Positions 16,472 through 25,355 of a stretch of DNA of 64,000 nt are shown one piece after another. Position 1 is the stretch's first letter, and the number at the start of each line of letters is the position of its first letter. The notes below the pieces were generated by a model that did no database searches, was not told the DNA's origin, and saw nothing but the letters and a program-made list of their open reading frames with translations. Source of the DNA: Pokkaliibacter sp. MBI-7 (GTDB lineage: Bacteria > Pseudomonadota > Gammaproteobacteria > Pseudomonadales > Balneatricaceae); contig NZ_JARVTG010000002.1 in assembly GCF_029846635.1 (NCBI RefSeq), forward strand, positions 2,114,786 to 2,178,785, read 5' to 3'. The position numbers and the translations under genes were made by a program.

Positions 16472-16967
16472 TAAAGTTACCCTGATTGGTAATCTGGGCG
16501 CGGACCCCGAAGTCCGCTACATGCCCAACGGCACTGCCGTAGCCAACATTACCCTGGCAACCAGCGAAAGCTGGAAAGACAAACAGTCCGGCCAAGTACA
16601 AGAACGAACGGAATGGCACCGCGTGGTGTTTTTCGCCCGTCTGGCTGAAGTGGTCGGTCAGTATGCGCGCAAAGGGTCCAAGCTGTATGTGGAAGGTAAG
16701 CTGCAGACCCGTAAGTGGCAGGACCAGAGTGGTCAGGATCGCTACACCACCGAGGTCGTCGTAGACATGCGCGGCTCAATGCAGCTGCTGGACAGCCGTC
16801 CTGACAACGGCCAGGGAGCAGGCCCGGGCGGAAGTACGCCAAATGCCTCCGGTCGCCAGGGAGGAAATCCACAACAGCCCTACCAGCAACCTGCCTCACC
16901 CCTGCCCGATTACTCCGGCTACCCACAGAACAGCTTTGACGACTTTGATGATGACATTCCCTTCTAG
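16455..16967 (+). CDS. ssb: Single-stranded DNA-binding protein
   Basis: 170 residues. The OB-fold part is standard (MARGVNKVTLIGNLGADPEVRY, TEWHRVVFF, GSKLYVEGKLQTRKW), followed by a Gly/Pro/Gln-rich linker and the acidic tail DDFDDDIPF that recruits repair and replication proteins. The GTG at 16455 is the start, with GGAGG at 16443-16447. It would protect ssDNA during conjugative transfer and replication of the ICE. Confidence 0.96.
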   Translation: MARGVNKVTLIGNLGADPEVRYMPNGTAVANITLATSESWKDKQSGQVQERTEWHRVVFFARLAEVVGQYARKGSKLYVEGKLQTRKWQDQSGQDRYTTEVVVDMRGSMQLLDSRPDNGQGAGPGGSTPNASGRQGGNPQQPYQQPASPLPDYSGYPQNSFDDFDDDIPF

Positions 16968-16998
16968 GCAACCCCTGAAACAAGGGTGGAGTGCGGTG

Positions 16999-17289
16999 AT
17001 GCTCAGTGCCGTGTGCTGGGCCGTCGCCCTGCCTGCACTCGCCACGCCATCAGCAGACAGTGCTGCGGCTGTTGGGTGTCTGGCACCCGACGGCATGCGC
17101 TATCCGCCGGGCAAACTCTATACCTTGAATCAGCACGAACTGGATCACCGCAAAGCAGCGGGTGAATGGGTCTCGGATGGCGATGCCATCCTAGCCCAGT
17201 GTCAGTTTTTGGTGGATGTGACGACAAGCCGACATCCGGCACCGGAGCAACGGCGGTATGTCTGGGTATCGTTTGAGTGGGGACAGTGA
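16999..17289 (+). CDS. Small exported protein of unknown function
   Basis: About 96 residues with a hydrophobic N-terminus ending in PALATPS that looks like a signal peptide. The mature part has Cys residues (GCLAPDGMRYPPG, AQCQFLV). GGTGGAG at 16984-16990 supports the ATG at 16999. An in-frame ATG at 16948, overlapping the end of ssb, would give a longer and positively charged N-region, which is better for export. No family recognised. Confidence 0.6.
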   Translation: MLSAVCWAVALPALATPSADSAAAVGCLAPDGMRYPPGKLYTLNQHELDHRKAAGEWVSDGDAILAQCQFLVDVTTSRHPAPEQRRYVWVSFEWGQ

Positions 17290-17852
17290 GTACTTGTGGC
17301 ATTGCAGCTGGATATACAGGCAGCCGGCACGGATGTCAGAAAATTGGCGCAGCATATCAAACGCTGGGGGAAGGCGGAGCGGCAACCCATCAAGACTGTA
17401 GCAGCGGTCACTAAGGATGCTGGCTGAGAGGTTGGGAAAGGCAGAGAGACTGGGACAGGCTTTAGCATTTACCATCCACATATTAAAAGACAAGTCAATA
17501 TGCTATGCGGCAGTATGTGTTCTGCTGCCTCAGTTTTTGCTGCTGAGTGATTCCACTGGAATCACTTAGCCAAATTCGGGTCAGCTACAAATGCCACAAA
17601 TAAGTGACCATGGGTTAGTAAAGTGATGACACTGTCATCACTTAGCCAAATTCGGGTCAGTTGAGGCAATATCCCTCCCTCCTCTATTTCCTTACTCTCA
17701 GCCTGTCTCTGAGGGTTTTCTGCTGAGTTGCTGGCCGTTGTTGAACACACTGCGTAGCGGCAGTCGGACGTAGATCCTGCGCCACTTTCTCGATTTTTCT
17801 TGCTCGTGTTTCGTTCCTATTTTCGCTTTGTCATTCAATCAGGAGTGTGTTC
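17290..17852. other. Gene-poor region between ssb operon and PFL_4669 gene
   Basis: A GTG-initiated frame of 43 codons (17296-17427, ALQLDIQAAGTDVRKLAQHI...) is possible but weak. The rest is non-coding, with the paired palindromes at 17546-17660 and a pyrimidine-rich stretch before the next gene. Confidence 0.4.
17546..17660 (+). repeat. Two covarying palindromes, each followed by a 24-bp direct repeat
   Basis: Palindrome 1 (17546-17566) has 10-bp arms AGTGATTCCA/TGGAATCACT around one C. Palindrome 2 (17621-17643) has 11-bp arms AAGTGATGACA/TGTCATCACTT around one C. The right arm of each runs into the identical sequence AGCCAAATTCGGGTCAG. The arms differ at two positions, and both differences are compensated on the other arm. 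Candidate roles are an origin, oriT, or a dimer-binding operator. Confidence 0.8.
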
Positions 17853-18755
17853 ATGTCTGATTCTGCTATTTCCGTGACATCCCCCCAGCTGGGCGCACTG
17901 CGCTCGACCATCACTATCCAGTTACATACTCACCACGCTTGCCGCCTGTGGGAAGGGGTCAATATTAACGGCGACAATGCAGCGGATGAGTCCAATACGC
18001 GCCCGTTCAGTCGCCCCGGAATGCGAGTATTTATGTCCAACATGCATCAGGCTCAGGTCGCATCAGGAATGTACGATCCCTACGCTGACAAACACATGTT
18101 GGACATCGAGCAGGCTATCGCAAAAGCCCGTCAGGCCCTGCTTGAGCAGAAACAAACCATTGCCGCGGTGTTAAGCCAGGTACCCTCGTCGATCTCGATG
18201 ACAGATAACTTGTCGGTAAGCCCAAGGCAGTTTCCGGTGATCAGCGCCACGCCGCTCGCGTTCCAGGGTAGCTACCTGGTGTCGGATTTTGACGAGCTGG
18301 TTCGTGCTATTTTGTTGGCCAGCCATGTGGGGCTGATCGGCAACAGCGACAAGAACGCCTTGATACGCGACGCGGCCCGGGTGGTGCGCAGTGTGTTTGA
18401 TAAGTCGCGACGCTATCGATTCACTGGATTGACGAGAGCAGATTATGTGCTCGGCGGTGCAAAAGTGTTGGCCACCATCGAGCGCCACGGCGAGCTGTCG
18501 ACAGCGATACTGGACGGCACCCTGCGCTCACAGTTCTCCCCTCCTCTGCCCAAAGCACAGCTGGATGCCATGAATGAGGCGCTGGCAACGCGGGCAGGTC
18601 TGGCCGCCGGACACCCCCCGATCAACACAGTGACTGACGCAGTACCTGCTACCGAAGAGCTGAATGACGCGGGTGAGGAAGTGACTGGGGCAGTGATCAA
18701 TGGAGCTACGAAGATGACTGAGGCAGGGGTATCTGACATCGAGGCCGAGGCGTGA
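17853..18755 (+). CDS. PFL_4669 family ICE protein (TIGR03761)
   Basis: 300 residues. It matches the PFL_4669/STY4534 family through LRSTITIQLHTHHACRLWEG, MYDPYADKHMLDIEQAI, QFPVISATPLAFQGSYLVSDFDELVRAILLASHVGLI and RRYRFTGLTRADY. The ATG at 17853 follows AGGAG at 17841-17845. It overlaps the next gene by 4 bases. The family is part of the ICE replication block; its biochemical role is not known to me. Confidence 0.92.
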   Translation: MSDSAISVTSPQLGALRSTITIQLHTHHACRLWEGVNINGDNAADESNTRPFSRPGMRVFMSNMHQAQVASGMYDPYADKHMLDIEQAIAKARQALLEQKQTIAAVLSQVPSSISMTDNLSVSPRQFPVISATPLAFQGSYLVSDFDELVRAILLASHVGLIGNSDKNALIRDAARVVRSVFDKSRRYRFTGLTRADYVLGGAKVLATIERHGELSTAILDGTLRSQFSPPLPKAQLDAMNEALATRAGLAAGHPPINTVTDAVPATEELNDAGEEVTGAVINGATKMTEAGVSDIEAEA

Positions 18756-19243
18756 TTCGCGTCTACACCCCCGCAAACGATGTCTCCCCAGAGCTGCTGT
18801 CACAGGCCGCAAACGTTCCCTCCCTAAAAGGCCTTTTTCCTTTTAAGGGTAAGGGGAGAATCGCGCTATTGGGTGTGCAGGCCGAGGAGTCCCGTGAGGG
18901 GCTCCTGGTCCTGGGTCGGTATATCGTCCGGCAGTCGGAGGAGTTGAACTATGTCTGGCAGCTCGGTGCGATTCTACGACTGCAGCGGGCAGGATCTGGG
19001 GCAACTTTTCTGCGCTGGCGTTTGCCGGATCACCAAGCTGGGCAGAGTGGCGTACCGTTGTGGGCGTCGGTCATGCAAAAACAGGTCGATGCCAGCGTGC
19101 GTCGGTCACTGCTGGCTATGGAGCAGGATCGTGTGGCGTTCAATCTGCAGATGAGTATCTGCAGCACGCTGATCCGGCAGGCTACCGATGGGCTGACGAA
19201 GATGGAGTCGGCAGAAAACGTGTGGAGTGAGGAGCGGGTATGA
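18752..19243 (+). CDS. DUF3158 family ICE protein
   Basis: 163 residues with the DUF3158 features: LKGLFPFKGKGRI near the N-terminus, GSGATFLRWRLPDH in the middle and RVAFNLQMSICSTLIRQA towards the end. The GTG at 18752 overlaps the upstream stop (GTGA), so translation is coupled. The family always sits next to PFL_4669 and ssb in these ICEs; no activity is established to my knowledge. Confidence 0.88.
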   Translation: MIRVYTPANDVSPELLSQAANVPSLKGLFPFKGKGRIALLGVQAEESREGLLVLGRYIVRQSEELNYVWQLGAILRLQRAGSGATFLRWRLPDHQAGQSGVPLWASVMQKQVDASVRRSLLAMEQDRVAFNLQMSICSTLIRQATDGLTKMESAENVWSEERV

Positions 19244-19824
19244 CTGATAAAAACTCACGCGGGAGTATATTGGATGATCTGGATCAGTTTTTTGGCACGC
19301 TGGGCGTGTTGATCGCATGTGTGATCATCTGCTGGGTCTTCATCATTCCTGGTTGGCACAGCCGGGTAGATGCAGGGCGTGTTCAGCTACATGAGGTGTC
19401 CGAGCAACTGGAGCATCATCCGCTAGTTAAACAACTCAGGGATGCAAGTGTGGTTCGCATTGAGTCAGAGTCATCGGGATTTGAACCTGGTACAACGACA
19501 GCCACTGTGACATTGCGCGATGGAGCAGAACGAGTGATCGAATTTCAAGCGTTCGCGCTATTTGATGTATTTCCGGGTGAGAGCATCACCAGTCGCACAG
19601 GCAGCGCGTTTGTCGCACGCTGCATTGCTCAGCATCTGGTCATTGATCTTCAGGAAAAGACGCCTGTCGTCACCGTCACAAAGGACTGTGGCCATTACGA
19701 GAACCGGGATACCGTACCGCCTGCAGCGATGATGTCGATAGCGAAAGTCGCAGTGGATCAGGTGCTGAACAAGATATTGCTCGGGCTGCCTCTGGTAGAG
19801 GCTCACACCCAAGTCAGCCAGTAG
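19240..19824 (+). CDS. Membrane-anchored protein of unknown function
   Basis: 194 residues with one transmembrane helix near residues 18-36 (TLGVLIACVIICWVFIIPGW) and a soluble remainder rich in beta-strand-like segments. It overlaps the DUF3158 gene by 4 bases. It is followed by GC-rich hairpins rather than by topB directly. No family recognised. Confidence 0.7.
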   Translation: MTDKNSRGSILDDLDQFFGTLGVLIACVIICWVFIIPGWHSRVDAGRVQLHEVSEQLEHHPLVKQLRDASVVRIESESSGFEPGTTTATVTLRDGAERVIEFQAFALFDVFPGESITSRTGSAFVARCIAQHLVIDLQEKTPVVTVTKDCGHYENRDTVPPAAMMSIAKVAVDQVLNKILLGLPLVEAHTQVSQ

Positions 19825-20128
19825 CTGAGGCGGCGCCCGGCCCCTACGGGGCTAGCATGTCTGTGGGTGTCCTACCGAACGCCCCGTGGGGTGGCTGGGC
19901 ACCGCTGGCCCCTGCGGGGCTGGCATCACGTCTGGCCACTGCGTGGCCGGTGGTGCGATTCGTTCCGTGTTTTCCTCCTGCCCTTCCGTTGCTTTCTGCC
20001 GCTGCTGATGAGTTGTCTGTGGCGGCATTCCTTCCTGTTCCCGTGAGGGTTCTCTGCGGTATTTGTCGCTGTCTTTTCTGATCCTGTGCCTCGTTGATAT
20101 GTGATGTGCACAGGGGATGAGGTGGGGA
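19825..20128. other. Intergenic stretch with repeated GCCCC-N3-GGGGC hairpins
   Basis: GCCCC-TAC-GGGGC at 19840-19852 and GCCCC-TGC-GGGGC at 19908-19920 are perfect short stem-loops, with further GC-rich inverted matches between them and beyond. No T-tract follows, so they are not classical terminators. The remainder up to topB is pyrimidine-rich with no gene visible. Confidence 0.5.
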
Positions 20129-22153
20129 ATGCAGCTGATTTTGTGTGAGAAGCCCAGTCAAGCAAAAGAGATCGCCGCACTCGTTGGCGCAAGCAAGCGC
20201 GGTGAGGGGTGTTTGCTGGGGAATGGCGTCATAGTGACCTGGTGTATAGGCCACTTACTGCGGATGGCGGAACCCGACGAGATTAACCCAAATTGGAAAG
20301 AATGGCGCCTGGAGCAGCTACCCATGATCCCGGGCGAGTGGTCCATGCGGGTGGACGCTGACAAGGCAAAGCAATTCAAAGCGATTAAGTCTCTGTTAAC
20401 TCAAGCCACCTCAGTAGTGATTGCGACAGATGCGGGGCGTGAGGGGGAGATGATCGCCCGTGAGATCATTGAGCACTGCAACTGGCGCAAAGGCCCTGTG
20501 CATCGGTTGTGGGCTTCTTCTCAAGATGAGGCTACGTTGCGCAAAGCGCTGGCATCACTGTTGCCCGGTGCCTCCAAGGAGCCCCTGTACTGGTCGGCAT
20601 TGGCCCGATCACGAGCCGACTATATCGTCGGTATGAACATGACCCGCCTGTACTCGCTGCTGGCAAAGCAGCAGGGTTATCAGGGGGTGCTATCAGTCGG
20701 GCGTGTGCAGACGCCTACGCTGGCACTGGTGGTCGCGCGGGATCGGGAGATCGCCCGCTTTGTATCAAAGCCGTTTTTTGAGGTTGTGATCACGGCAGAC
20801 GGAGGCCATGGCCGCACCTTTGCCGCGCAGTGGTTACCCGTGGCCCAGGTGGCAGATGAGGAGGGCCGCTGTATTAACGGCCCGATTGCGCAGCAACTGG
20901 CTGCCCGACTCCGGGGGCAGGCGGCACAGGTCGCTTCTGTGGAGGTAAAGCGAATGCGGGAGCAGCCTCCCCTGCCCTTTAGCCTGAGTGCCTTGCAGCA
21001 GATCTGTGATCGTAAATTCGGGTTCGGCGTTCAGCAGACACTGGATATCGCTCAGTCGCTGTATGAGAAACATAAAGCCACCACCTATCCACGCAGTGAT
21101 TGCCGTTATCTGCCGGTGGCGATGCTTGAGGAAGTAAAACCCGTCCTGCAGGCACTGGCTCAGTCTGATCCGTCCCTAGGGCCACTGGTGATGCAGCTGG
21201 ACAGTCGGCTGCGGTCAGCTGCCTGGAATGATGAGAAGGTGAATGCCTCAGACCACCACGCCATTATTCCGACGATGGGAGTGATTGATCTGTCAGCGAT
21301 GACCGAGGACGAGCGCCGGGTGTATGAACTGATTCGTCTTCATTACCTGATGCAGTTTATGCCTGCTCACGAGTATGACCGGACTGAGGTGATGCTGGTC
21401 GCGCTGGGGCAGCAGTTTAAGGCTGTGGGCAAAGTGATCGCCGTTACCGGATGGCGGGCGCTGATGGCAAAGTCTTCTGCGGCGGAGTCTGATGAGGCTG
21501 AGGATAGCGATGCCGGTGGGCAGGAGTTGCCGCCGTTGGAGCAAGGACAAGTTTGCCCGGTCACCGATGCCCAAGTCGTGGAGAAGAAGACCACGCCGCC
21601 CAAATTTTTTACTCAGGGAACGCTGATTGCCGCGATGAAAGGCATTGCGCGTTATGTGGCGGATCCACGCCTGAAGGCCAAGTTGAGCGAGACGTCTGGC
21701 ATCGGTACCGAAGCCACCCGGGCGGCCATTATCGAGGGGCTGATCAAACGGGGGTTTCTGTTGAGCAGTAAGCGGTCGGTCAAATCCACGGACGCAGCAC
21801 AGTCGCTGATTGATGCTCTGCCCCAGCCGCTCACTGATCCCGGGACCACGGCACTGTGGGAGCAGGCGCTGTCGGCCATTGAGCGGGGTGAGCTGACACT
21901 GGATCAGTTTGTGGCCACTCAGGCGCAATGGATCACCCATCTGGTCAATGAGGCACGTCAAGCCGGTCGCGGGGCGTTACAGATTGCCGCTACTCCTACA
22001 CAGGCCTGTCCGTTGTGTTCCGCGCCCATGCGCAAGCGCAGTGGCGCCAATGGCCCGTTTTGGGGCTGTACTCGTTACCCTGACTGTAAGGGGGTAGTCG
22101 ATAGTGGAGGCAAGAAGAAGCGGGCACGCAAGAAGGTGGAGGGCACGGCATGA
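20129..22153 (+). CDS. topB: DNA topoisomerase III
   Basis: 674 residues. The Toprim domain is at the N-terminus (LILCEKPSQAKEI, ATDAGREGEMIAREI), and the active-site Tyr320 sits in TTYPRSDCRYL. A C-terminal zinc-finger motif is present (CPLCSAPMRKRSG...WGCTRYPDC) followed by a Lys/Arg tail. The start at 20129 gives the standard MQLILCEKPS N-terminus and has GAGGTGGGGA in front; an ATG 12 bases upstream is not needed. TopB homologues in these ICEs probably resolve replication or transfer intermediates. Confidence 0.96.
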   Translation: MQLILCEKPSQAKEIAALVGASKRGEGCLLGNGVIVTWCIGHLLRMAEPDEINPNWKEWRLEQLPMIPGEWSMRVDADKAKQFKAIKSLLTQATSVVIATDAGREGEMIAREIIEHCNWRKGPVHRLWASSQDEATLRKALASLLPGASKEPLYWSALARSRADYIVGMNMTRLYSLLAKQQGYQGVLSVGRVQTPTLALVVARDREIARFVSKPFFEVVITADGGHGRTFAAQWLPVAQVADEEGRCINGPIAQQLAARLRGQAAQVASVEVKRMREQPPLPFSLSALQQICDRKFGFGVQQTLDIAQSLYEKHKATTYPRSDCRYLPVAMLEEVKPVLQALAQSDPSLGPLVMQLDSRLRSAAWNDEKVNASDHHAIIPTMGVIDLSAMTEDERRVYELIRLHYLMQFMPAHEYDRTEVMLVALGQQFKAVGKVIAVTGWRALMAKSSAAESDEAEDSDAGGQELPPLEQGQVCPVTDAQVVEKKTTPPKFFTQGTLIAAMKGIARYVADPRLKAKLSETSGIGTEATRAAIIEGLIKRGFLLSSKRSVKSTDAAQSLIDALPQPLTDPGTTALWEQALSAIERGELTLDQFVATQAQWITHLVNEARQAGRGALQIAATPTQACPLCSAPMRKRSGANGPFWGCTRYPDCKGVVDSGGKKKRARKKVEGTA

Positions 22154-23378
22154 CGTCAGGGTTCATGGGTTGCACTGCTCACTTTTGCTGGTAATAATGG
22201 CCTTACAAAACGTTGACCGCTGACGTCCAATAGCGGCTCCCAAAGACGCAGCCTGAGTGAGAGTGCGTCGCCCGATGTCCGATGTGGGTTCCAGGCAAGA
22301 TCAACAAACAGGGGAACGAGGTTCCCGTACCGACGACGGTCACTGCCTTCCTCTGTTTGTTTCCTCTCGCGATTTTCGTTTTTCTGCTCTTCTGATGGGC
22401 AGGCATACCACCGAAGTTTTCTGCCGTATGTGATTGATGGCAGTGCACTTCGGGGTGTGCCTCTGGCCCTGTTGTTCAACGCTGTGCCTGCCAGCTGCTG
22501 CAGGAGCCGTTTGTGTGGGGATCCACGCCATTGATCAGGCCGCGGGCTACGATACCGGCCAGCAATCGACAGATTGCAGTAGCCATCCTTTTCCTGTCGC
22601 TCTGTTATCCGCTGTTGTGTTTTTCTACTGCTGTTGTACGTGATTCGTTGTATCTATCCCTTCCCATGATGTGAGCGGCGGCGCTGCTGCCGCTTACCCT
22701 ACCCTGCTGTATCCCGTCCCGACGCTTCGTTGTGGCGCTGTGTGTCGCTATGACGTCGCCCTACCTTGTTTCCCTATTTTGATTATTTTGCTTTTTTTTG
22801 ATGTGTTGTTGATGGGGGAAGCCCTGTCTGCGGGTTAATCCTCATCGATGAGCTGAGGGTTGGCCGATGTGCGTTGACTTGACTTCCCTCGGTGCGGCGG
22901 AAAAAATGGCCGCACGTTATCAGTCTGATGACTGAAACCCAGTCGCTACACCTAAGGCGGCGATCCATCTGCGGGTGGATGGTGATTTGCGTGGACAGTA
23001 TCTCGGCTCATGGCTACGGCACGCACTGGCACTGCCAGCTGATACCATTTTCTCTTTCTTACGTTGTACTGCACTACTTTGGTCCGGCCCCTATAGGGGT
23101 GTCCGGGCATGACTTTTCCGCGTTTCTGTCCGTCAGGCATGCCGTCCTGAGGGCGCTACCCTGTCGGCCTTCTGATTAAATGGGCTCGACAGGTGACCTT
23201 GTATGTCTACTCAACATCGTTCTCACGCAACGGTTAGCAGATCGCATTCAGTGATCTGACTGATCATCCATTTTCGTTATTTCGACATTTCGTTATCACC
23301 CTGCTGGGAGTCCTCCTCCCTTCAGGGGCATGGCTTCCTCAGGGTTCATTTCGTTCCGAACCTTTTGGAGGCTCTACC
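22154..23378. other. 1.2-kb region without a convincing gene
   Basis: All six frames give only short, Cys- or Ser-rich or unsupported ORFs. The plus strand has long pyrimidine-rich tracts (22340-22400, 22580-22640, 22760-22800). Perfect palindromes are CTCATCGATGAG (22841-22852) and CCCCTATAGGGG (23088-23099). A tiny 18-codon frame begins at about 23202. It may be a long leader of the DUF3577 gene or contain an origin or transfer site. Confidence 0.5.
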
Positions 23379-23834
23379 ATGACTACTCAAAACGCTTCTC
23401 AGTTTTTCGATTTACACACTTCTGGCATTGGCTATATCAACCGCATTCGCCTGGTTGAGCCAAAAAAAGGAGAGCCCTTCTGGGCCTGTTCTATCGCCGC
23501 CTTGCGGGGTGATACGAACAATGTGGAATACACCTATTTCGATGTCCGCGTGCCGGGCACCGAAGCGGCACGTTTGATCGCTCGGTGTCAACAAGCGGTG
23601 GAGGCTGGCAGCAAGATGCTGATCAGTTTCAAGATCGGTGACATCTACCCTGACGTATTCACCTATTCATCCGGTGATCGTAAGGGTGAAACAGGTGTCA
23701 GTCTGAAAGGCCGTCTGCTCATGATTCGTTGGATCAAGAAAGATGGCGAAATGATTTACCAGATGCCTAAAGCGGACGACGCGAGCGGTGCTCCTGCTGA
23801 TACAGCAGGCACACCCGGTGCTAACGCGGCATAA
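23379..23834 (+). CDS. DUF3577 (STY4535-type) ICE protein
   Basis: 151 residues with the DUF3577 features: FDLHTSGIGYINRIRLVEPKKG, then WACSIAALRGDTNNVEYTYFDVRVPG, then FKIGDIYPDVFTYSSGDRKG. The C-terminus is a short Ala/Pro-rich tail. TTTTGGAGG at 23362-23370 precedes the ATG. A terminator follows, so it can form its own transcript. In homologous ICEs the family lies near topB; function unknown. Confidence 0.9.
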   Translation: MTTQNASQFFDLHTSGIGYINRIRLVEPKKGEPFWACSIAALRGDTNNVEYTYFDVRVPGTEAARLIARCQQAVEAGSKMLISFKIGDIYPDVFTYSSGDRKGETGVSLKGRLLMIRWIKKDGEMIYQMPKADDASGAPADTAGTPGANAA

Positions 23835-23866
23835 CTACTCAATCCATTTTGCTTCACAGTCATTGG

Positions 23867-23904
23867 CCCAGTTCTGATCTCTGATCGGTACTGGGTCTTT
23901 TTTT
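23867..23904 (+). terminator. Rho-independent terminator after DUF3577 gene
   Basis: Stem CCCAGT/ACTGGG with an inner GATC/GATC pairing, followed by GTC and seven T's. It lies 33 bases after the stop. Confidence 0.75.
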
Positions 23905-23920
23905 GTCTGATCAACTGCTA

Positions 23921-23947
23921 CCCAGGGGAATAACCGTTTCCCCTGGG
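23921..23947 (+). repeat. Leader stem-loop L1
   Basis: Perfect 10-bp stem CCCAGGGGAA/TTCCCCTGGG with a 7-base loop, 32 bases before the next start codon. Stem-loops of the same kind precede several genes of this array. Confidence 0.75.
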
Positions 23948-23978
23948 GCACGGCTATTCCCCATGCTGGAGGAATACC

Positions 23979-24617
23979 GTGGTAACCACTCAACCAAAAC
24001 GTACTGACCTGACCCGAGAAGACCGTGCTTTTCTTTTGCAACTCCAGCGTGGGTTGAGGAGTGAAATGGCAGGGTATTTCGATCAGCAGTTTAGTCGCTG
24101 TACGACCCCGCTTATCGGCGCTTATGTTGCGCTGCAGGGTAAAAAAATCCTGCAGTACGACAAGCAGCGACCGTGGACATGCAAGGCCACCCCTCACTCC
24201 GTGCCCTACCAGGCACCGCAGTATCTGGAGCTGGAGGCATTGCAGTCCTGGGGGATCGCCCTGAAACATACGATCTGGCTGGATAACCTCTGTGATGAGG
24301 GCGTCTATTTTGGGCAATTTGTCCCAGAGCAGGTGTTAATCATGAGTCGTTGTGGCGAAGTAATTCAGCGTCATGACGGCCAATGGTTTGATAGTTACCT
24401 GCCCATAGCAGATCTACCACTTCATGAAGCCATGGCGAAGGCGCTGGATATCCAGCGCATTAACGAGCGACGCGAAGGCAATTACAACACTGCGAATAGA
24501 TTATTGATTGAGGCCCAGCGTCTTCGCGAAGCCGTTTCAATGTCCCGACTACACTGGCAGTTACATGAGCTGAAGCAAATCCACGCGGTGACGCGCTGGA
24601 TGCAAACTGCTCGGTAA
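23979..24617 (+). CDS. Unknown protein, first of the small-gene array
   Basis: 212 residues, soluble, mixed charged and aromatic, with a helical C-terminal third (RRINERREGNYNTANRLLIEAQRLREAVS-like). The GTG at 23979 is preceded by GGAGGAA. No family recognised. The upstream terminator and stem-loop L1 suggest that it is separated from the DUF3577 gene or differentially expressed. Confidence 0.65.
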   Translation: MVTTQPKRTDLTREDRAFLLQLQRGLRSEMAGYFDQQFSRCTTPLIGAYVALQGKKILQYDKQRPWTCKATPHSVPYQAPQYLELEALQSWGIALKHTIWLDNLCDEGVYFGQFVPEQVLIMSRCGEVIQRHDGQWFDSYLPIADLPLHEAMAKALDIQRINERREGNYNTANRLLIEAQRLREAVSMSRLHWQLHELKQIHAVTRWMQTAR

Positions 24618-24644
24618 CGCATTTTTCTTTCGCTTTTTCATTAC

Positions 24645-24720
24645 ACCACCACTGGGGGAAACGCTTTCCCTCATGGGGTGAGTGTTTCTCCTGGCCATCC
24701 TTGAACCCTGGAGATCCACG
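24645..24720 (+). repeat. Leader element L2 with GGGAAA-CGC-TTTCCC hairpin
   Basis: This 76-base leader is nearly the same as L3 (25284-25355). Both contain a G-rich/C-rich hairpin, TGTTTCTCCTGG, CATCCTTGAACCCTGGAGATCC and the start codon at the same distance. A duplicated regulatory leader is the simplest reading. Confidence 0.8.
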
Positions 24721-25257
24721 ATGAAAGCCCTATCCACTACTGCTACTGTCCGTATCCGCTCCACTTCCGACCTGACTGATGACGACAAACGCTGGCTGGC
24801 CCAGCAACGTCGGTCTCTTGAACTGGGTACCGATATGTATCTGTTCAAACATCTGGGGGTGCTTCGGCACTGTCGGGTGGTGGTTCTGTCGGATGACAGT
24901 CCTTTTCGTTATGTACCCCTGCCTCACCAGGTGTTCACGGCACAGGCCATGAGCCTGGCCATGGCGGCGGTGATGGGATCGATGTTCCGTGAGGTGCGTA
25001 TCGAGTCCGTTCGCGATCCCTGGACTGGCTACGACATCAGCGGCTACGGCTGTTTCCTGTCGTTCGACGGCGAAAGCTGGTGTTCTTCGGTTCGCTGGAT
25101 CCGTGAATATGAACGGATTCGGGAGGAACTGGAGAGCACGGTACTGCATCCGTATTACACCCAACGCGAAGTATGGAGTGATCGCCCATGGCGAGCTCAG
25201 GTGGTCAATGCCCATCATGGGTTTGATCTGTCTGACATCGATGATGACGTGAACTGA
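24721..25257 (+). CDS. Unknown protein of the small-gene array
   Basis: 178 residues. The N-terminal half contains LTDDDKRWLAQQRRSLELGT; the C-terminal half is rich in Trp, Tyr and Arg (SSVRWIREYERIREELESTV) and ends in an acidic SDIDDDVN. GGAG at 24709-24712 selects the ATG at 24721 over an upstream in-frame ATG. No family recognised. It resembles the preceding protein loosely in its N-terminal LT(R/D)(E/D)D segment, which might indicate distant paralogy. Confidence 0.65.
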   Translation: MKALSTTATVRIRSTSDLTDDDKRWLAQQRRSLELGTDMYLFKHLGVLRHCRVVVLSDDSPFRYVPLPHQVFTAQAMSLAMAAVMGSMFREVRIESVRDPWTGYDISGYGCFLSFDGESWCSSVRWIREYERIREELESTVLHPYYTQREVWSDRPWRAQVVNAHHGFDLSDIDDDVN

Positions 25258-25283
25258 TCGCTCCTACGCTTATCCATTTAACC

Positions 25284-25355
25284 AACCACCCTTGGGGGAA
25301 ATGCTTCCCTCTGGGGGTGTTTCTCCTGGTCATCCTTGAACCCTGGAGATCCACT
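25284..25355 (+). repeat. Leader element L3 (near-duplicate of L2)
   Basis: Shares the hairpin GGGAA-ATGC-TTCCC and the downstream TTGAACCCTGGAGATCCAC block with L2. The similarity ends at the start codon; the downstream proteins are unrelated. Confidence 0.8.

Noticed and set aside
22434..22643. Small Cys-rich ORF in the topB-DUF3577 gap
   Set aside because: No ribosome binding site and a composition (Cys, Trp, Ser) typical of non-coding pyrimidine-rich DNA.
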